DNA of 64,000 bases from Marchantia polymorpha subsp. ruderalis (taxonomy: Eukaryota > Streptophyta > Marchantiopsida > Marchantiales > Marchantiaceae): positions 12,484,501 through 12,548,500 of the forward strand of contig AP031356.1 in NCBI GenBank assembly GCA_037833965.1, read 5' to 3'. Shown in pieces: positions 45,872 to 58,232 of this stretch. A program made the position numbers and the translations under genes. The first letter of the stretch is position 1. Each line of letters starts with the position of its first letter. A model generated the notes under the pieces. The model was given only the letters and a program-made list of their open reading frames with translations. It was not told where the DNA came from and made no database searches.

Positions 45872-46171
45872 TAGGGATGGGCACGGCTCGGCTAATATTT
45901 TTTGTTACCCGTCTAGCCGAGTATACAGTCGGCTAGTCGATTAGCGGCCGGCTAGCCGATAAATACTGCCACCTCTATCCGAGTTCGAAAACGAACCGGA
46001 AACTCGGACCGAATTTACTTTCCGGTCGAGCATGTCCTCGGATTTGGCCAAAATTATTCAATAAACATGTATTTTGACCAAATATTTCGGTATATTGCAT
46101 TTTTTATCGATAGATGACTAGCCGGCTAAATTTGAAGCCCAGCCGACTAGCCGGGTGCGTGCCCATCCCTA
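45872..46171. mobile_element. hAT-type MITE, 300 bp
   Basis: TAGGGATGGGCAC (45872-45884) is an exact inverted match of 46159-46171. Flanks CTTGAGTG (45864-45871) and CTTGATTA (46172-46179) agree at 6 of 8 positions, as expected of an aged hAT target duplication. The interior has several CGGCTAGCCG-type subterminal palindromes and no coding frame. Confidence 0.85.
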
Positions 46172-47914
46172 CTTGATTAATGTATTATAAAAAAAATTAA
46201 AATTGTGAGATATGAACTTCTTTCAAATATAAGTGAAGACTTATAATACTTTATTGCACATTACATATGAACAATCAATACATTATGGTAAGAATATGGG
46301 ATGTGTATTCATCTGTAACCAAGTACTATGAGTAAATAGTTTTAAGAAAAGCCATATTATTTTTTATCTATTCTTTATATGCTATTCAGAAATTATTTCT
46401 TTAATTTTTTCCATCTGAATAATATTTCTCCAAATCATCATTTAAAGATATAATTTTGACATCAATTGGATGAAACTCTTATTAATGCAATGCTGCTCCA
46501 AGTACAAGGATGCATCAAACTGTGTTGACGTTGCAAGAATGAACATTTTTGCAACTTGCAAACGTCACATTGTCTTGTGATGCACAAATTTTCCCATGGC
46601 ATACTTTTTTTGCAAAACATCCACTTGCATTGTCACTTTCCATTTGGTTGCATCTTCCAATTGCATGGTTTCAAAGAAAGTCAATGGATCTTTAAAATTA
46701 GGTGCATCGAATCTGATCATAGTACTTTCAAGAAAAATAACGATGTGTTCATGAAATAAATTTCCAATACTTTGTATGATTACTTTGCATGACTTACCTC
46801 TTGCAAAGTTGTAGTGACAATAAAATAAAAATTTGATTCAAAGATTTCAAGGTCTTCAAAAAATGACATTGAAGAACAATTTATTTTCGTTGACAAGTGT
46901 CTATGAAGGTTTCAATGGGCAGAAACCTGAATGTCAAGTATCTCAAAGAGCCATCAAACATGTTTGAATGTTATAAATATACTAGTAAACTTCATAATCT
47001 TATCTCGTGAAATCATACAGATATTAGTCATTATATATGAGGAATATATGTACAACCGATATAGCATGGCTCTTTTTATTTTGATTGAGAATTTATTTTG
47101 ATTTTCAAGATATATTGACCTTATAAGAAAGTCATGTCCAATGTATAACAAGTCCTTGAATTAGCCCATTTCATACTTCTTGTCGAAAGTTCAAAATGTG
47201 GAGAACTCAAGAATATAATTTTTTTCTTCACCTCATCATCGAAACAATTTATTTGTAGACGTACATACAATGAATTTGTTTAAGGTCTTCAACCTCCGCT
47301 TTTTATTATTGATGTGCTAAGAATCTTCATAAGTATATAATCCTGTAGATTCGCATTTTGGTGTGTAACCACGTCTTGGGTAGATGTTAATCACGAGCAG
47401 TTTCAACCATACACGGTTATCTATGACTTGAGAATAGATGAAATCTAACTAGCAACATGCTATTCAGGTCTAGTGTCAGTTTTCGTCACGAGGAACCAAG
47501 TAGAGATAAACAGTACATGTTGGGTTGGTAGCATCCAAAGCTGGACTTTTTATTCCACTCGTGAATAAAGTGTGTGTACTAACATATGTTTATTCTAAAA
47601 ATAGAAAAGTGTCAAATGGATATAAACATCGATGGGAAGAACGATAATAAAGAAAACAAACGGGAAAATTTTGCTAAAAAATAGGCGATTTAGCGATTCC
47701 GAAGATTCTTCGACAATGTGTATGTTTGTTTTGGTTGTTCTTTTTTCCCCAAATTTGATACTCACATAGATCTAGGAGTCATAGAATTGTCTATGTGTGA
47801 AAAGAAGCCTGTAATAAAATTAGTGCCTTGCGAAGAGTCTTCCAATGCGCGAGATAATCCACTGCAATCGTATACTAATATCATTCCCATTCATTTGAGT
47901 TTACAACTAACAGC

Positions 47915-47950
47915 TCGCAGGGGACGACGAAAAAACTTCATCCCCTGCGA
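47915..47950. repeat. Inverted repeat, 10-bp arms
   Basis: TCGCAGGGGA (47915-47924) pairs with TCCCCTGCGA (47941-47950) around a 16-nt loop. It could be a very short deletion derivative of a terminal-inverted-repeat element. Confidence 0.75.
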
Positions 47951-48035
47951 TGACATTCTAACTTGGTAAAGTGTGCAAAACATCATTAGAATTGAACTAG
48001 TTCAGACCGAAATTAAACCGAAATAGTTGCATGCC

Positions 48036-48087
48036 GTAATGTTTGAGATATGCAGGAATGTACATTCCTGCATACCTCAAACATTAC
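48036..48087. repeat. Zero-loop palindrome, 26-bp arms
   Basis: The arms 48036-48061 and 48062-48087 are complementary with one mismatched pair and no spacer. Confidence 0.92.
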
Positions 48088-49623
48088 TTGAAACTAGTAC
48101 AAGGATATCTTGGCCATAACCTGTAAACTTTCAAAGTTTCATATATCTCTTCTAGCGCAACTACACTCTGTATTGTGTGTACGCATTATTGTTGTATTTA
48201 TGACTAGAAGTCCGCTAGTGACGTGCAGTATGAAATTCCACATTCCAGTCTCTTACTATATATTAGTATTGCCTATTTTACCGGCACATGAGAATTTAAT
48301 ACGCCTTCAACGAACAATCTTTCGCTAAAATTAAATGCGGTGGAAAGAAATGAGTTCATGCATTTGACATATTCCTGACAGATCCGGACAATCTGGTGAG
48401 TAGGAAGACGCGCATGGTCCTCTGTGCTATTGCATAATGCTTTGCACCACAGCGGAATGATCTAGACTAAATTAGTCGGAGATGACGAGTTGACCGTGGA
48501 TTGCGACATTTCCTGGCCTCTACTTCCCAGTTTTGGTGTGGAAGTCACCAGCCCATGTGCGGAGTTTCCTCGAGAGTGAGCTGTCCACACACTGTTTATC
48601 GGGTCATATGCAGTATGGACGCAGGTATTGTAACCACAATCGGTTTGAACGTATTGCAGAATATAGGCAACTATTCTGTTCGCGTATTTCATCTAATTAA
48701 TCAATTATTTCATTTCATTTCATTCTTGATTGCAGGTTCAGTGAGTCATGCGGCATGAGTCATGCCATGTCGGATGAGCAAGCTTCCTCTGCTCTCCCTC
48801 TGGTCTCGTGCCCTTTGGGTTTTTGCGACCGTCATAAGAGGTGACTTGGCGGAGTTTGTTCAGTAGTTGTGGATGTGATTTTTTCGGGAACAAGATGTGT
48901 TGAAAGAGTCAACAGATCTTGACGCAAGCACATAAACATAGGCTGAAACGGAGGGAGGTTAAAGGAGTGAATTGAACTCAGGATGTTTATTGCTGACACC
49001 GGTTACACGGGACAGATCATTGTCCTGCATATAATGGTCGTTCAGAGCCTATGAATGAGTCACATCACGCAAGGTGACGGAAATATACAAAAGACGGAGC
49101 CTGTTAAAGCAGAAAGAGAGCTTTCCAACTTCGACTTCTCTAAATGTAAGACCCAAAACTGAGTGTTGAATTATCGAAACAACTGGCACTGTTGTCGAGC
49201 CAGTGATGGTCACAGATTCACTAAAATGGCTAGCTGGCGGACTGGCTACCAAAGCTTGCAGCGGCTGCCATACTGGGGTCAATTAATGTCTGGCTACTAG
49301 TCTAATATCCAGAACTTTAAAACTATTCTGACTTCGGTAGCTAGACGATCTACAAAACCAGATCTCTAGCAGGAGCGCTTAATTCTTCTTTGATGATGAC
49401 GAGAATAGTACAATATAATACAAACTAACAGAGACACGCAGCTGGTCTGCGTGTCTTTCCAGGGTGGCCTTTGAAAATTTGGTTGTCGTTGTTCAAGCTG
49501 TAGTTCATTGATTACTTAAAGTCATACTATCGGATGCTAGAGAACAGAAAAAACTCCTGAAATGCTGGACACTACAACCACTCTTCTGGCTCATTGGGTG
49601 CTGGGGCCGAAACTTCTGTTGAT

Positions 49624-51468
49624 CTAGGTACTAAAACTGAATTGTCTCTCCATAGATGGGACATCAGTCGTGCTCGATTTAAAACTTGGTTCTCTTCTTC
49701 CCTCTTCCGTCGAGGGAAGCGTTGAACCGCTGATGACACCTTCGCCTGCTCTCCTCTTCGACCTCTTCGACCTCTTCGACCTCGTCCTTTTGGCCAGAGC
49801 TCCAAACCCAAGCGAAGTACAAAAGCAGCTCTTCATAGCCACGGGAAGGTCTAGCTCATCTGTTGTGCCGGAGTTGCGAGCTTGCAAAATCTTCGCCTTC
49901 GCTGCGTAAGAATTGTTTGGCCAATCATAGTGGACTTGAGTTTTGAGATCCCTGTTCTTCGTGTACGCTGCAACCAGAGCATCTGCGGCTTTTTCTTGAT
50001 CACCTCCAAAACTCTTCTTCAAACTCAGATATTGCAGATTAGGTACGACATTGGCCTTCAAGGCAGCGGCCAATGCTATCGTGCTGCGATGCTCCAGCTT
50101 ATTTTCGTCGAGAGAAAGATACTTCAAGTTGGGTAAGTGGCCAGCTTCAAGAGCCTTGACTATAGCAGCTACTCCTTTAAAACCAATAGCATTACGAGCC
50201 AAGTACAGTCGCTCAAGACCTGCGAGATAATCCAATTCCAAGGCCTTACCCATAGCCATGCAACTCTCATCTCCAATTGAATTCCCATCCAATGCCAACC
50301 ACTTCAGCTTAGTACAGTTCCCAGTGACGAAGGCTTCACACAAAACATGGCCGCCCTCCGCACCTGACTGATTATCCACCAAGTCCACAATTTCCAATTT
50401 TGGGATGTGACCAAGCTGCAGAACCTTCGCCAGCTCCTTGAAACCCTCCTCCCTGATATTGTTTCCTTCCAGATCAAGCACCTTCAAGTTCTTCACCTTC
50501 CCTGACGCCAGAGCTTGTGCAATTGCGATGGCTCCGTCATTTCCAATCTCGTTCCGATGAAGATACAAAGCTTCTAATGATGGCAAATGACCAGATTGCA
50601 ACGCTTCGGCGAGAGATTTGCTGCCTTCAACCATGAATGGAATTGCACTCAGGCCCAGCTCCTTCAACCCCATGACCTTGTTTGACTGCAAAGCTCGCAC
50701 TAATGAGACAATACCTTTCGGTGTGAACGGATTCTGGCCAAGATTCAGCGCCTCCAGAGTTGCCATATTGCCTGACTCCAAGGCTTTGGCCAAGGCTTCC
50801 ATGCCTTCAGGTCCAATGTTATTCTTGAACAGGCGTAGGACTTTTAAGCTCGGGACATGACCGGCTTCCAAGGATGTAGCAAGCGCCTTGACACCTCCAT
50901 CACCAATGTTGTTGCCACTCAACCACACGGTCGACAGATGGGGAACACATCTGAATCCGTTGTTGACATTGCTCTTCTCGTTGGGTTCCCCCAGATTCTT
51001 CGATTTGTTCTTCTTTTTGTTCCAGAATTCAAACGAGAAATTCTTTACCACGGCTTGCGCCACAGTGGGTGTACTTTTGATGCCTTGGAACCCATTAGCC
51101 AACGCTCTGCAGCCTTGCTCTCCGATCTTGTTCCACGAGAGGTGAAGAGTCCTCAGAGCTGTCAAATTGCCGACTCCAATAGCACCCGCAATAGCAGCGA
51201 CACCATCGTCTCCAATATCATTGGAATCCAAACTCAGCTTCTCAAGTCTCGGTACGGGACAATCCTGCAGCGCTTTTCCAAGAGCTGCAATTCCCCGATC
51301 CCCAATGCGTCTTCTTCCAAGGTCGATGATCGTCACCTTCTGTAGCTCATCCAGCAACGATTGGTGTAAATTCTTGGCCTGAGTGTCTTCCAAATCTGCT
51401 CCGAGCTTTCTAAGAAGGTCTACTATGATCCGAGTAGTAGTCCGTTCCATCACAGCTTGGGCCACCAT
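49624..51468 (-). CDS. Leucine-rich repeat protein, ribonuclease-inhibitor type
   Basis: The single exon encodes about 614 residues from the first ATG (51468). The frame stays open back to 51534, but only at a TTG. Fourteen repeats of about 30 residues follow the pattern LxxLxLxxNxIGxxGxxALAxAL, the ribonuclease-inhibitor type seen in NLRC3-like and RanGAP-like proteins. An insert of about 45 basic and polar residues lies between repeats 3 and 4. No nucleotide-binding domain, kinase, signal peptide or membrane segment is visible, so it is a bare scaffold and probably cytosolic or nuclear. The C-terminus has a strongly basic stretch (KRTRSKRSKRSKRR) encoded by a 9-bp tandem repeat at 49754-49780, perhaps a nuclear localisation signal, followed by a Ser-rich tail. 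The partner and pathway are unknown; immunity-receptor-like architecture is only a resemblance. Confidence 0.85.
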   Translation of the reverse strand: MVAQAVMERTTTRIIVDLLRKLGADLEDTQAKNLHQSLLDELQKVTIIDLGRRRIGDRGIAALGKALQDCPVPRLEKLSLDSNDIGDDGVAAIAGAIGVGNLTALRTLHLSWNKIGEQGCRALANGFQGIKSTPTVAQAVVKNFSFEFWNKKKNKSKNLGEPNEKSNVNNGFRCVPHLSTVWLSGNNIGDGGVKALATSLEAGHVPSLKVLRLFKNNIGPEGMEALAKALESGNMATLEALNLGQNPFTPKGIVSLVRALQSNKVMGLKELGLSAIPFMVEGSKSLAEALQSGHLPSLEALYLHRNEIGNDGAIAIAQALASGKVKNLKVLDLEGNNIREEGFKELAKVLQLGHIPKLEIVDLVDNQSGAEGGHVLCEAFVTGNCTKLKWLALDGNSIGDESCMAMGKALELDYLAGLERLYLARNAIGFKGVAAIVKALEAGHLPNLKYLSLDENKLEHRSTIALAAALKANVVPNLQYLSLKKSFGGDQEKAADALVAAYTKNRDLKTQVHYDWPNNSYAAKAKILQARNSGTTDELDLPVAMKSCFCTSLGFGALAKRTRSKRSKRSKRRAGEGVISGSTLPSTEEGRREPSFKSSTTDVPSMERQFSFST

Positions 51469-52451
51469 GATGTTCACGACAATTCTCCTACTTTCAGATG
51501 GATCTAGAGAACACAGGATCGAGCGATTCGACAAGCAGGCAAAACTTGCAGGAAAGAAGAGTGATTCGAGTCACTCTTATCGGTTGATCGGCGAAAGACA
51601 TTCATGCGCACATGACCACGACGTAGCTACTGCCCTCGGATCAACGATGACACCTACTACGAAGACCTACGTGAGACATAGATGTCAGCTCAGAATGGTG
51701 AGATGAGAGTGCATCCCAAGAACGCACCACCTTGTGCCCATGGAGACAAGACTATAAGGCATTTGAGCAGTCTGGTATCGTGATTAGTGTACGCAGTGGA
51801 ACTCGTAAGAGAATCGTCTCAATCAAGAAGAAACGGACAATCTACCTCGAGCTCTTCAAATAACCAAGCCGAGACACTGGTACGAAAGTGAATTGTCAAA
51901 CTCTGTGCCTGGGGATCTGCTCGGACCTGGACTAATCGATTGATCTAGAGGGATCCGAATCGCTCAATGAATTTTTCAGAAATTCAGGAAAAAACCTTCG
52001 AAACGCAACTCTCTGCCTAAGTTGCAAAACACAAAATCAGCACAAAGAGAGTACAGCCGCTGCTACTACTGCTTACTCGGGCCAATTCGAGATTACAGGA
52101 CAATTGAGACATGAAAATCAGAGAGTCCTGAGAGAAATTGCGCTCAAATTGATCGAGACTCCCCAGGATCTGGATTGTGAAGTGCTGGCAAAGGACGACG
52201 ATACTGGAGATGGTGATGGTGCAACAGCAAGCTCTGTGATGACACAGCGGACAAACCTATTGATTGCTGTGAGTGGAGAGAAGGTAGCGCAGCCCCAACA
52301 GAGAGAAATCAGGAGTACACAAGGCACGGCCAGTCTGTCCGACTTCACAAAGTGCGAGCGAGGAGAAGCCATGGTCACGCGTGAGCTGGATCTCTTCATG
52401 CTTGGTACCGCCTACAAGCTATCCCATGCCATCCACAGTAACCGGCTGTAG
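51469..52451. other. Upstream region of LRR gene, no second gene supported
   Basis: A plus-strand open frame at 52104-52451 starts at TTG, so I do not accept it as a plant gene. The region probably holds the promoter and leader of the LRR gene; no clear TATA box was identified. Confidence 0.5.
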
Positions 52452-55400
52452 AATCGGCTGTAGAATCCCCGGGAAAGGTTCGTCTTGTACTTTTCAGTCG
52501 AGGCGCGAATCGACAGGACAAACGTCATACCGGCCGAAAAGAAATGCCTCACGCCAGATACCGACAGGATGCTTTTCGCTTTTCTCTTAGCATCTGGTGA
52601 CATTAAATACGTCTTCTACATATTTCTTCTAGAGGTTAAAGCGATTCCATGGTGGAGTCTGCGAACGCGTGAAGGAAAAGGGAGACGATATACTTGTTTT
52701 AGTGTAGTGTGATGGAGCATGTAGTGTCATGGTTTCATGGAATATGCAATCGATTCAAATCATTGCATCTACCGTCAAAAGATTATACTATGACTCCATG
52801 GCCCTTTCCCGTTCCCAATACACACATGTAATTTCTGTCAGCGAGGGGCAATCAAACTACTTTCATAATCGCATGCCCTCATGTATATCCGATCGTCAAA
52901 GATCTGATGAAGTAATTGTACAGTTTAACAATCTATGATCTGATCCTTCATTCTTTGACTAATTGAATATGGCAAATAAGTAACAATAAAATCATGATTA
53001 ATTTTATAGATATAGAGTATATTCGGAGTACATTTAAATACATACTATATACGGAGCTAGTCTTAATCCCTACTGTTGTAAAACGATTAATCCATCAAAA
53101 TTCATTTCTTTCACTGCTACTGTTGTGTGAGACTGACTCGAACACTTAATGCTCATGCATTTGTCTTAGATGATCCAGTTGAACAAATACACCCACCACG
53201 GTATAGAGAAACACCTAGGTTTGTGCTGGCATGTGTATCGTAGGTAATGTATGTACGTAAATTCTGCTTCAATCAAATTGGAAGGACATTTTAACCATAA
53301 AAGATAGCTATCCTTTATGCTATATTTTCATTTTATTTCGTACAACTTTTTTCGTATAATTAAGCTTCTAAACATCTATTCCTGGTTTACAATGAAAATA
53401 TGTTTTAAATATTTCCCTGCGGAGATATATTCACAATTATACTCATAGAATTCTCGACTGGAAAACTCACGAGATACCATAGTCTCTATGGTCGGTATGT
53501 AATGTGCTACACGTCCTGGATCCGAACGATATGAACTGGAAAGACAAACCTTGTTCGACGGCTCATCCAAAGCTCGCACGCTGTAAAGACAGCCAAATTT
53601 GAGCTTGTACGGGAATAGTGATTCCAAGTGATACAAGTGGCAACGTTGACGAGGTGATTGGGTGCCGTCGACATGGCGCCGGAGATGAAAAACAGAAGAA
53701 GCCAGCAGGAGCCAGGCGAGCAGAGCCTTCAGTAACCTTCGCAGGTGCCGGGGCGGACCCAATCAAGTAAGACACTGAACTGGACATGTCATCACGCTAA
53801 GGCGACGTGAAATCTGGCTACCCGGCCGCATATGTTAAACTCCCCTTTGGACTTTTGCACTCTCTTTGTTTGAATTGTTCCAACTAGCCCGTCCAAGCGG
53901 CAAGAATGCGAAAATGCATAAAGGCTACAAGCCCATAAGAGACCGTTGACTTAGTGCGTGATATCTACTATTTTGTTGGTGTCACAGCTTGTCATGGTTG
54001 AGATCTTCTTGCTCTCCTGCTATTAAAAGCGCAGTACTGTAGTGAGAGTTTCCTTCTGCAAAAACCAATTCAGCTTATTTTTACCTCTTTAGCACCGACA
54101 CACCATCATTCATCAAGTTGATTTCGCACCTACGATAGTTAACCTAAGTTGGCACAATCCGATTATGCGAGTGTTAAGAGTATACTCTACATCTACAAAT
54201 CACTAAAACTAATATTCATTCAAAAAATGTAAAGAAAACAGTGCACTGTCATGTAATCTTCTTTATAGACTTTAATGAATATTACCAAATTGAACGTAGT
54301 AAAATTATATTACAAAATAATTATCATTAGTTATTATGATATTTATTATTGTTTTGATGTGTTATATATGAAAAAATTTACTCTTAAACAAGTTAAGAAA
54401 GATCTTTTTGTGAAAAATTATTTCATCAATAATAGGTTATCTTAAAAAGTACATGTGAGTTTTATAAGACTAATCTTTGAGTGATGATTGAAGAGATAGT
54501 GTGAAACAACGGTCGGATTCCCGGACTTAGAGTAAACATCATATTTCTAAATTCATGATGATTTATCAAAAAACCAACTGATGCAAACTTCAATAAGAAT
54601 CACATTTTTATTTCCTTGCCAGAATATTGAAACTATTGAACTACTTCTACATATATGTTTTGATATAAATTTTTTATCATAACAAATTTGACTATGAAAG
54701 ATAACTTGAACATGAGCTTTAGAAAAGGAACAAACAAAGATAACAAAGATGATGCTAGAAAGTAGTTTAATTGTTGATTTTTTCCAAATTAACATTAAAC
54801 ATTTTGTGTCATCACCTGTATTAGAAAAATGTTGAAATTTTGTCGTATTTTTTGCGCCACTTTTCAAAACCTTCAATACTTTAAATAACTATTGACTCTC
54901 ATATCTTCGTTTTTTGTCATTTTGTCTCAAAATTGATGTAATGTCACGCCGTCTCTAGCCTTCATAAAGAGAAAAATTGTCACATAGTTTTATGTGGTTG
55001 AAAATTTTTTAAATGCTCAGGTGTCAGAATACATATTTTGTTGATCCACTTGATTCTCACATCCCTAGTCTACAAAACTCATTGTTATACTTCGACTATT
55101 GTAAACCTCCTGGTGCAAACGAACTTGTAATAGTCGTTAGAACTTCTCACGAATATTCTAACGACTGGAAATCAACACGGTACAGATAAATTCTTCCTGC
55201 TCAATTTGAAAGCGCAAGAAATTAACGAGGTGAATAAACCTTGACTTAGAACTGACAAGTACATTTTCCATCTTCTGTAGGTGCTAGAGGCTAATGGGAG
55301 CTTCTTCTTCTTCTATTCTAGTATACTACTGTAAGTTGGTACTACAGTGAATTGAGTATAATGTGACTTCTACCACAATGCCCACAATTACACAAGACAT

Positions 55401-56816
55401 CCTGCATTCCATGTGTTGCTGGTGGGCTCTGTGTGATCGACGTATCAAGCAAGTATCAATTCGGATACACTAAATAAATATGGAAACGTTCTCTTACTCT
55501 ACAAACGGCCTGGCACCACTCGTGCTTTTTCGGTCTTCGTGTAACTTTTGTAAAACATACATGGTTGTCAAAGTGCTTTAAATATACTGACTCTGCGAAA
55601 TGTAAACAAAAGATTCAGTGTTACCCCTTTTTGTGGAAATTGAAACTTCTCAGCAGGTGACCAAGTCATATCCAAAGTTCCATGATCTTTATAACACAAG
55701 AAAGCACACTGTAGAATTAAGTTAAGAAAGAAGGATTTGGTACAGTCTAATCATGACTCTGCACAAATTCTCAAATCCGTTGTACAGGCTTGTACATAGA
55801 GATTCGGAGAGTTGATTCTCAAGAAAAAAAAATTTGCTCGTAGAATTGTAATCTGGCCAAGCCATTTGCAATTAGGCAGTAGAAACCATGAAAATAGATT
55901 TCCACGAAGCTTGACATAATTATCACTGAGAGCCCATAAGAGCAAAAACTGATGGCTCTAACTCGTACCTGTACATGAAGTAGGCCACTTCTTGTAATGC
56001 TGATCTGGTAACCATGTAAATGATAGGCAAGAGCAAGCAGACTCCAATTGAACAAACTTCATTGCTCTTATACTTGCCTTCAATCTAAAAAGATACCAAG
56101 AAAATCAATGTTTACATCACTGAAACGCCTATCTCCCCAGCTTCTCGTCAAGAAGAATGGCACCAGAAGCCTTGAAAACTGGTCTCATCCATCCACAACT
56201 GAGCACCCAACCGGCTGACGACGGTGGAAGTGCGACAGAACTAGAAAACGCTGAATGTTGAAGATGACAATGGAAGCTTGAATTGCGGGTTCCTGTGCAT
56301 CGACAACAAGATACACCTTACCTAAACAATCACAGAGCTCGTGAAATCAAACTGAACAGACAGTGTACCCAGTGAACTGCCAAGCTTTTGAGCTCATATA
56401 CTGTCGTGACGAGGCACAAGAAAGTGCTTCGGGAGGGACTTATATGGTTTAAATATGAAGTGCACACGAAGAAAAATGTAAATTTTGAAACTTTCTGGGA
56501 TATCACATGTCATTGTCTATGGCTAGTCCACTGTACAGAAATCAGAGATGGGGGATTTGTGTGTATCCTTTCAAAACAAAACGCCCTGATTGAAAGTAGA
56601 CCCGGAAAATTGCCTTTTCCAGGTCTAAACTCTGGTGAATGTAGTGGCAGGCTCCATCCTTAAAATCAGTTTAGTCAGCTAAAGCATGATCCTCTGGATA
56701 GAGACAATTATTCTTGAAGAACAGTTTTTCATCTAGACGTCAACCATGAAGTTCACAAACTACACAATGAAAGAGGATACAACTGTTAATCTATTTATAC
56801 AGCAATGTTGGACACA
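52452..56816. other. Intergenic region, no gene seen
   Basis: Open frames here are short, or start at non-ATG codons (53376-53762 minus starts at TTG), and none shows a domain. The part nearest 56816 likely includes the 3' untranslated region of the AP-4 sigma gene. Confidence 0.55.
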
Positions 56817-58232
56817 TTACGAGGATTTATCCATGAGTTGGATAGGAGTCAATATATTCTGCTTGTTGATCTCCACAATGCAACCATTCATGACCATCTC
56901 CTCCAGCATAAAGTGTGCTTTCTCAAGATGGAACATGATGTCCAACTCACACTGCCAACAACAGAAAAGGTGTAAGTTTGATGACCGGCCGTATAGAACT
57001 TGCATCAATATGACTATTTTCATAGACACTTCTGAAGTCGACGGATGTGATCATTCAATTACAAAATTCCCTTGTCATTTGTGGCAAATGAAAGGGCTAC
57101 TATTCTAAAAACTGAATCGATGCTTTTCGTAAATTATCAACCGAAAGGAGTCTCAGAATACGAACCACGTTGCCAAAATATCGATCTAAAGTTTCAACGA
57201 CGCAGTGTATGAACTCTAGAATTGCCAACTCATTCTGCACGCAGTCAATGACGAGAGTTCCACATGTAAGTATGAATGCATTTGGAAAAGAAAAACGCGG
57301 TGAACTGATCGACAAAGTGGAGAAAAACAAAGAATCTGATCTATGGTAAGTGCCCATTAAAGGCAGAGCACAAAACATGTGCAACTATATTGGCAAAGAA
57401 GTCTGGCGAAAACGTCAAGAAGAAGTCGCTGATTTGTCCAGTGCTATGATATAAACAAGCAGATTGTAAAACTTCATACAAATTTTGCAAGTGTCAAAAG
57501 TACATCCTAACACTGGTAATAGCAACCTTGGCACTAACAAGTATCGTACTGCAATTCGTGAATGTCTAAATAATTAGAGATCCTTTAGGGTTGGAAAGAA
57601 CTGTTGCAATGGATTATGAGAAATCGCGCAGCTTTCATTGAAATTATAGTGGAGTATTACCTCATCACCATCAACTCCCACCAAGAAAAACAGTGACGCA
57701 TATCGTCTATAAATAATTTTGTAGTTCCGATGCTCCACGAAAGAGCACTGTGATAACATTAATAGAAGTCAGATCCTGTACGACAATTCCGCTGGCAGTC
57801 TGAAGCTGTTTCAAGACCGTCGTCCTAGGTGACTAATTGATATTCATTGCAAAGGACTTGGCTTGCACAGCGATGAAACACACAAGCCTAATTCCAGATA
57901 AACAAAAGGAAGAGATGATTTAAGATGTCCGACCAGAGATATATCCAACTGCATAATCATGCAAAATGCTGGCAATTCCTGCTTTCAAGGTTTCGAAACA
58001 AGAATTACAGATCAAAACCAAACACGCTTCACAAGGCTCCGTGGATCCGAAACACACAGAAATCTATCCAAGTTGAGACTGTAAATTTCACCTGTTGATC
58101 CGATCGGGCTAAGCATTTGCGAACAATTTCTCCCTCCAAAGCACGGCGTTCTTCGATGGACAAATACTCGTAGTACTGTGCAAGTCTAGTCTGCCCTTGC
58201 CTGTTCACTAGCAGCACAAATGTAATCGTCAT
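56817..58232 (-). CDS. AP4S: AP-4 adaptor complex sigma subunit, four coding exons
   Basis: The small sigma subunit of the AP-4 adaptor complex helps sort cargo at the trans-Golgi network towards the vacuole. Coding exons on the minus strand are 58232-58092, 57747-57661, 57234-57166 and 56951-56817. All introns are phase 0 with GT...AG ends (344, 426 and 214 bp). The product has 143 residues, the usual sigma length. Exon 1 begins [20 protein letters not shown], the start of the longin-like fold. Exon 2 carries [20 protein letters not shown], exon 3 the [19 protein letters not shown] helix, and exon 4 the [21 protein letters not shown] region that holds the dileucine-signal pocket side. The chosen ATG is eight codons into an open frame that otherwise starts at GTG. 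The close match to the plant AP-4 sigma pattern, as I know it, separates it from AP-1 to AP-3 sigma. Confidence 0.95.

Larger units (their letters stand above)
46172..49623. other. AT-rich intergenic region, no gene seen
   Basis: I found no supported gene. It contains a small hairpin at 47915-47950 and a zero-loop palindrome at 48036-48087. The open frames are short, without recognisable domains. Confidence 0.6.

Noticed and set aside
52104-52451. 115-codon plus-strand frame next to the LRR gene
   Set aside because: It begins at TTG and has no usable early ATG, no domain and no visible splice structure.
53376-53787. Overlapping minus-strand frames of 128 and 74 codons
   Set aside because: The longer one starts at TTG. 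Neither has a recognised family, and the two frames conflict.
56388-56663. 91-codon plus-strand frame beside the AP-4 sigma gene
   Set aside because: It has no domain, and it most likely overlaps the 3' untranslated region of the minus-strand gene.
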